Assembly: GCA_030152675.1 (NCBI GenBank)
Contig: JASLIY010000328.1
Span: forward strand, 1-9,913
From: Acinetobacter sp.
GTDB lineage: Bacteria > Pseudomonadota > Gammaproteobacteria > Pseudomonadales > Moraxellaceae
Direction of reading: 5' to 3'
Length of the DNA: 9,913 nucleotides
Made by a program: the position numbers and the translations under genes. The notes under the pieces are model-generated. The model worked only from the letters and a program-made list of their open reading frames with translations. It made no database searches and was not told the origin of the DNA. This document shows positions 6,815 to 9,913 of this stretch, in pieces (positions within the stretch are counted from its first letter, which is position 1; every line of letters starts with the position of its first letter).

Positions 6815-7693
6815 ATGCATTTTCACATCGTTTCACCCAGTAGCTGTGTTGATATGGATCAGATCGAATTGGCACAAAACTATCTACAACAACTTGGTCA
6901 TCAGGTCACGCTTTCCGCACATGTTGCCGCGCAATATCGCTACTTGGCCGGCTCGGTTGAACAGCGCATCGCGGATTTAAAACACGCCTGCTTAGACCCT
7001 GAGATTGATGCCATCTGGTGTGGTCGTGGCGGCACGGGTGCTTCGCAGTTGTTGCCACATTTGGGCGCTTGGATGCTGAATAAACCAATTATTGGCTACT
7101 CTGACAGCACGGTCTTACTGAACTATGTGGCACAGCATGGCGGGCAAGCATTGCATGCGCCGGTCTTTCAAGAGATCGCCAGCAAGAATCTCAGCCTCGG
7201 CCCCTTGTCCTCAGATGCACTCGAAGTGGTTCGACTGCTGAGTGCCACGGATGCCAGCAATTCGCCCTATCCGCTGTCAGCGATGAATGAGCAAGCACGT
7301 CAGATCGAGTCAATTACAGCGGCAAAAATTTTAGGTGGCAATCTCACCGTGTTGTGTAGTCTGCAAGGTACACCAGAGGCGCTCAAGTTATCACAGCCCA
7401 GCATCTTGATGCTCGAAGATATCGGTGAAGCATTTTACAGCTTAGAGCGTTCGATGACGCAGTTGCTACAGAGTATCGATACCACACAGCTTCGCGCCGT
7501 GGTCATGGGAGATTTTTATCAATGTCCACAAAAAAACGTGCCGCATAACTTGGATCAGATCTTTGCAGAACATCTAGATCCTTTACAGATTCCACTCTAT
7601 GAATGCCGTAGTTTCGGACACGGCGCCGCCAATCGACCCTTTTGGATCGGCAAATCAGGCCGTATTCAACAATTACAACTCTTGATCGACTAG
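6815..7693 (+). CDS. ldcA: LD-carboxypeptidase (peptidase family S66), murein tetrapeptide recycling
   Basis: LdcA removes the terminal D-Ala from cytoplasmic muropeptide tetrapeptides during peptidoglycan recycling, giving tripeptides that Mpl can re-ligate. The protein is 292 aa with no signal peptide, as expected. The Ser-Glu-His triad of the family is in place: Ser96 in GYSDST, Glu201 in LEDIGEAFYSLER, and His269 in FGHGAANRPFWIG. The Glu-His spacing (68) agrees with Pseudomonas LdcA as I recall it. The nucleotide-free N-terminal lobe has CGRGGTGASQLLPHL (69-83). The ATG has no strong Shine-Dalgarno and starts 12 bp after the transporter, suggesting read-through translation. The 3' end overlaps the soxR 3' end by 21 bp on the other strand. 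S66 also includes MccF, which destroys microcin C, so a self-immunity role is a less likely alternative. Confidence 0.9.
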   Translation: MHFHIVSPSSCVDMDQIELAQNYLQQLGHQVTLSAHVAAQYRYLAGSVEQRIADLKHACLDPEIDAIWCGRGGTGASQLLPHLGAWMLNKPIIGYSDSTVLLNYVAQHGGQALHAPVFQEIASKNLSLGPLSSDALEVVRLLSATDASNSPYPLSAMNEQARQIESITAAKILGGNLTVLCSLQGTPEALKLSQPSILMLEDIGEAFYSLERSMTQLLQSIDTTQLRAVVMGDFYQCPQKNVPHNLDQIFAEHLDPLQIPLYECRSFGHGAANRPFWIGKSGRIQQLQLLID

Positions 7694-8173
7694 GCTCAGG
7701 GCTTGCAAATCCAGCAAGCTACTCAGCGCTTGTTCAAAGTGAGCACCATTGGACTGCTGCCCCATCTCATCATTGGGGTTGCGCAAGGGGCACTGTTGCA
7801 ACGATAGGCAACCACAGCCGATACATTTGTCCAACTGCTGACGTAATCGCAGCAAGGCAATGATCTGACGATCGAGATCGGACTGCCACTGTGCCGACAT
7901 TTTTTGCCAGTCGGCACTGCTGGCAATGCGGTTTTTCGGCAAAATTTCTAAGGCTTGCTTGATCTGCTGCAGACTGATTCCCACCTGCTGCGCAACTTTG
8001 ATAATCGCGATCCGGCGTAACATCGCACGTTGGTAGCGGCGCTGATTGCCCTCAGTGCGCACACTCCAAATCATGTCTTTTGCTTCGTAAAAACGTATCG
8101 CGGAAACGCTCACGGCACTGCGTTTGGCCAACTCTCCAATACTGAGCCATTGATGGGCATCTTTTTTCGACAT
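7673..8173 (-). CDS. soxR: Redox-sensitive transcriptional activator SoxR (MerR family, [2Fe-2S])
   Basis: SoxR senses superoxide-generating, redox-active compounds by oxidation of a [2Fe-2S] cluster and then untwists target promoters. The winged helix-turn-helix begins at WLSIGELAKRSAVSVSAIRFYE (9-30), followed by GNQRRY (42-47). A dimerisation helix (about 85-115) leads to the cluster loop CIGCGCLSLQQCPLRNP with Cys117, Cys120, Cys122 and Cys128, the exact C-X2-C-X-C-X5-C spacing of E. coli SoxR. I place the start at the ATG at 8173 (166 aa). The frame stays open to 8287, but those 38 extra residues do not belong to the family and would run across the SoxR box and into the divergent gene. 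GAGG lies 9 nt upstream. The C-terminus is about 12 residues longer than in E. coli. A - strand TAGTAT (8205-8210) overlaps the -10 of the divergent promoter and may be its own -10, implying autoregulation. No soxS is present. Confidence 0.95.
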   Translation of the reverse strand: MSKKDAHQWLSIGELAKRSAVSVSAIRFYEAKDMIWSVRTEGNQRRYQRAMLRRIAIIKVAQQVGISLQQIKQALEILPKNRIASSADWQKMSAQWQSDLDRQIIALLRLRQQLDKCIGCGCLSLQQCPLRNPNDEMGQQSNGAHFEQALSSLLDLQALSLVDQEL

Positions 8174-8178
8174 CGGCC

Positions 8179-8209
8179 TTGACCTCAACTTAACTTGAGC
8201 TTTGATACT
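8179..8209 (+). promoter_or_regulatory. SoxR-controlled promoter with 19-bp spacer
   Basis: TTGACC (-35, 8179-8184) and GATACT (-10, 8204-8209) are separated by 19 bp instead of 17, the hallmark of promoters activated by MerR-family DNA distortion. Layout and sequence parallel the E. coli soxS promoter as I know it (TTTACC, 19-bp spacer, TATACT). It points toward the rid-MFS operon; transcription would start near 8216, leaving a leader of about 30 nt. Confidence 0.85.
8183..8200. promoter_or_regulatory. SoxR box (operator)
   Basis: CCTCAACTTAACTTGAGC differs from the E. coli soxS box CCTCAAGTTAACTTGAGG at only two of 18 positions (the 7th and the last), and keeps the CTCAA...TTGAG arms. It ends 10 bp from the soxR start codon and fills the spacer of the divergent promoter, so one bound SoxR dimer can control both transcripts. 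Confidence 0.92.
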
Positions 8210-8245
8210 AGCACGCTCATCGTCAGCACTTGAACATGACTCGCT

Positions 8246-8686
8246 ATGAAAAATGCAAACATTTACAATGCTCAACAGCAGATTCAAACCCTCAAACCGA
8301 TCAATCCCGAGGCCTTATTCAACCCGCGTTGCTTGGGATCGAGCCATGCTATCGAAGTGCGCCACTTCTTACGTGTTTTACACCTCTCTGCGCAAGGCGG
8401 CCATAATGCACAAGGGCAACTGTCTCCGGACTTTGCCAAACAAGCTGAGCAAGCACTGAAAAATATCCGCTGCATTTTAGACGAGGCCGATGCTACACTG
8501 CGCGACATCGCGGTGTTAAGAATCTACCTGCAGGATCACAGCACCAAAAAACATCAGCAGTTCATTCAAGTCATGCAACATGTCTGGGGAGATCTCACTT
8601 TTCCGGCCTGTAGTTGGGTGCCTGTTCCGTGTTTAAGCCTACCCAATATGCAGATTGCCATCGAAGCCACTGCCTATTGTTTTTAA
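8246..8686 (+). CDS. Rid-family (YjgF/YER057c/UK114) protein lacking the catalytic arginine
   Basis: This is a cytosolic Rid-fold protein, 146 aa, expected to be a trimer. The family pattern is present: VLHLSAQGGHNAQGQL (44-59, for the usual lySGq.g....G.l), the helix QAEQALKNIRCILDEADATL (66-85), LRIYLQD (91-97) and the C-terminal AIEATAY (138-144). RidA proteins hydrolyse reactive enamine/imine intermediates such as 2-aminoacrylate with an arginine in a PARS motif. Here the motif reads PACS, so Cys122 replaces that arginine, although Glu140 remains. Imine deaminase activity is therefore doubtful, and it more likely belongs to a Rid subgroup of unknown function. It is the first gene downstream of the SoxR-controlled promoter and 24 bp before an MFS transporter, linking it to the response to redox-cycling compounds. 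No clear Shine-Dalgarno precedes the ATG; the leader is short. Confidence 0.82.
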   Translation: MKNANIYNAQQQIQTLKPINPEALFNPRCLGSSHAIEVRHFLRVLHLSAQGGHNAQGQLSPDFAKQAEQALKNIRCILDEADATLRDIAVLRIYLQDHSTKKHQQFIQVMQHVWGDLTFPACSWVPVPCLSLPNMQIAIEATAYCF

Positions 8687-8710
8687 CCCATCATCCGACC
8701 TGGAAGTCTC

Positions 8711-9907
8711 ATGTCTGCTCCTTACGATATAAGTCAAAACAAATCATTACTCTGGCTGATGGCCATTGCTTGTGGCATCTGTGCAGGCGCCAATTACTAC
8801 AGCCAACCGTTGATTCACTCAATCCAGCAATACTTTGCCGTATCTGAGGCGCAAGCTGCACTGACCGTGACCTTTGCCCAAGTCTCCTATGCCTTGGGGT
8901 TGCTGTTTATCGTGCCGATGGGCGATATCGTCAATAAAACCAAGTTTATTCCCCTGCTGATGTTGTTTGCCGCCTGTGGCCTATTGATCTGTAGCTTTGC
9001 CATCAATCTGCCCATGCTCTGGATCGGCACCATCATCGTGGGGTTATTCTCGGTGGCAGCGCAAGTTTTGATTCCCTTGGCCGCCATCGCCACACAGCCT
9101 GAGAAAACCGGTGAAGTGGTCGGCTTCTTGATGAGTGGCCTATTGGTCGGGCTATTACTCTCCACCAGTTTGGCAGGACTGTTTTCCAATCTCTTGAATT
9201 GGAAAGTGATCTATATGGTCAGTGCGGTGCTGATGCTGTTATTGGCATTTTTACTCAAGCTCAAACTGCCTCAGGTGATGACCTCAAGCATGAATTACTT
9301 TCAAGTCTTTCGCTCCATGGGTCTATTGATCCGTGAAGAACGACGCTTGGTCTATCGTGCCATCATTGGTGGTTTTGCCTTTGCTGCCATGAGCACCCTG
9401 TTCTCCACCATCGCCGTGTTGCTGACCTCAGCACCATTTTTGCTCTCCGATGTCTTTATCGGTTTGGCGACCTTGGTGGGGGTGTTTGGCGCGCTCTCTA
9501 CGCCTAAAATCGGTAAGTTCGCCGATCAAGGCCATACCCTGCTCTTGACTTGGTTGGGGGTCTTGACCTTGGCGATGAGTTGGATATTTTTGTACTTTGG
9601 CGGCCAATTTCTAATCAGCTACATCGTCGGCTATGGGGTAATTAGCCTCGGTTTAGTCTTGGTACATACCAGTAATCAAAGCATTATTTTTCGTTTACGC
9701 CCTGATGCCAAATCACGCATTAACTCAATCTATATGACCAGCTACTTCGTCGGCGGTGCCTGCGGTTCAGCGCTTGGGGTCTATGGTTGGCACCACGGTG
9801 GTTGGGGCATGACCTGCATCATCGGCATCAGTCTGGTCTGTCTAGCAGCCTTGTTTGCACTGCTGGATCAGCTTTATCAGCGTAAGTACGTGAAAGAGAT
9901 GATTTAA
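8711..9907 (+). CDS. MFS efflux-type transporter in the SoxR operon
   Basis: This major facilitator superfamily protein has 398 aa and about 12 membrane segments, so it is full length and acts in the inner membrane, probably as a proton-coupled exporter. Segment 1 ends in AGANYYSQPLIHSIQQYF (25-42), the NYYxQPLL-type signature of a bacterial drug-exporter-like subgroup. The loop 2-3 motif A is GDIVNKTKFI (71-80), degenerate but recognisable. The second half has SNQSIIFRLRPDAKSRINSI (311-330) and YFVGGACGSALGVYGW (335-350), typical of the NepI-like group. A GGAAG Shine-Dalgarno lies 5 nt before the ATG. Its place behind a SoxR promoter suggests export of redox-cycling toxicants. SoxR control of an MFS pump is known in Pseudomonas aeruginosa (PA3718). 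The actual substrate is unknown. Confidence 0.9.
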   Translation: MSAPYDISQNKSLLWLMAIACGICAGANYYSQPLIHSIQQYFAVSEAQAALTVTFAQVSYALGLLFIVPMGDIVNKTKFIPLLMLFAACGLLICSFAINLPMLWIGTIIVGLFSVAAQVLIPLAAIATQPEKTGEVVGFLMSGLLVGLLLSTSLAGLFSNLLNWKVIYMVSAVLMLLLAFLLKLKLPQVMTSSMNYFQVFRSMGLLIREERRLVYRAIIGGFAFAAMSTLFSTIAVLLTSAPFLLSDVFIGLATLVGVFGALSTPKIGKFADQGHTLLLTWLGVLTLAMSWIFLYFGGQFLISYIVGYGVISLGLVLVHTSNQSIIFRLRPDAKSRINSIYMTSYFVGGACGSALGVYGWHHGGWGMTCIIGISLVCLAALFALLDQLYQRKYVKEMI

Positions 9908-9913
9908 TGGGGA
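9907..9913 (+). CDS. Possible start of a further operon gene (cut by window end)
   Basis: The MFS stop TAA overlaps an ATG as TAATG at 9905-9909, the usual form of a translationally coupled next gene, with purine-rich AAAGAGA (9893-9899) just upstream as a weak ribosome binding site. Only two codons fall inside the window, so this may be chance. Confidence 0.2.

Noticed and set aside
8174..8287. Extended SoxR start at 8287 with 38 more residues
   Set aside because: The extra residues are outside the SoxR family and would cross the SoxR box, the promoter and the start of the divergent gene; the ATG at 8173 has GAGG upstream.

Overview
The window looks like a chromosomal segment of a Moraxellaceae gammaproteobacterium, most likely an Acinetobacter-type organism. 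This rests on the RsfS sequence style, the three-gene (AA/AB/B) transhydrogenase, SoxR without a SoxS partner, and moderate GC with AT-rich intergenic DNA. I could not run a search, so the genus is an inference. I see no rRNA, tRNA, CRISPR array or insertion sequence.

Layout, left to right. (1) The 3' part of rsfS (ribosome silencing factor) enters from the left on the + strand and ends in a strong hairpin terminator. (2) Facing it on the - strand is a divergent Amt/Mep-family ammonium channel. It keeps the twin histidines and the Asp but has lost the usual phenylalanine gate and the GlnK-responsive C-terminal motif. (3) A 430-bp AT-rich gap holds the amt upstream region and the terminator of the next operon. 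(4) A tight - strand operon pntAA-pntAB-pntB encodes the proton-translocating NAD(P) transhydrogenase. A perfect 17-bp palindrome lies just upstream of its first gene. (5) A gap of about 730 bp has no convincing gene but contains spaced inverted repeats and a candidate promoter. (6) On the + strand are an EamA/DMT-family transporter and, 12 bp later, an LdcA-type (S66) muropeptide carboxypeptidase. The carboxypeptidase gene overlaps the end of soxR by 21 bp, tail to tail. (7) soxR reads leftward. Divergent from it is a + strand operon of a Rid (YjgF/UK114)-family protein and an MFS efflux-type transporter, which may continue past the window in a stop/start overlap.

The best-supported regulatory unit is the soxR/rid/MFS locus. 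A near-perfect SoxR box sits in a 19-bp spacer between -35 and -10 elements. The geometry closely matches the E. coli soxS promoter, but here it drives an efflux pump and a Rid-like protein directly. This suggests a SoxS-independent response to redox-cycling compounds in which SoxR switches on export plus a Rid-fold accessory protein. The Rid protein lacks the arginine used for imine deamination, so its job is open. The rest of the window is housekeeping (ribosome silencing, redox balance, cell-wall recycling) and solute transport.
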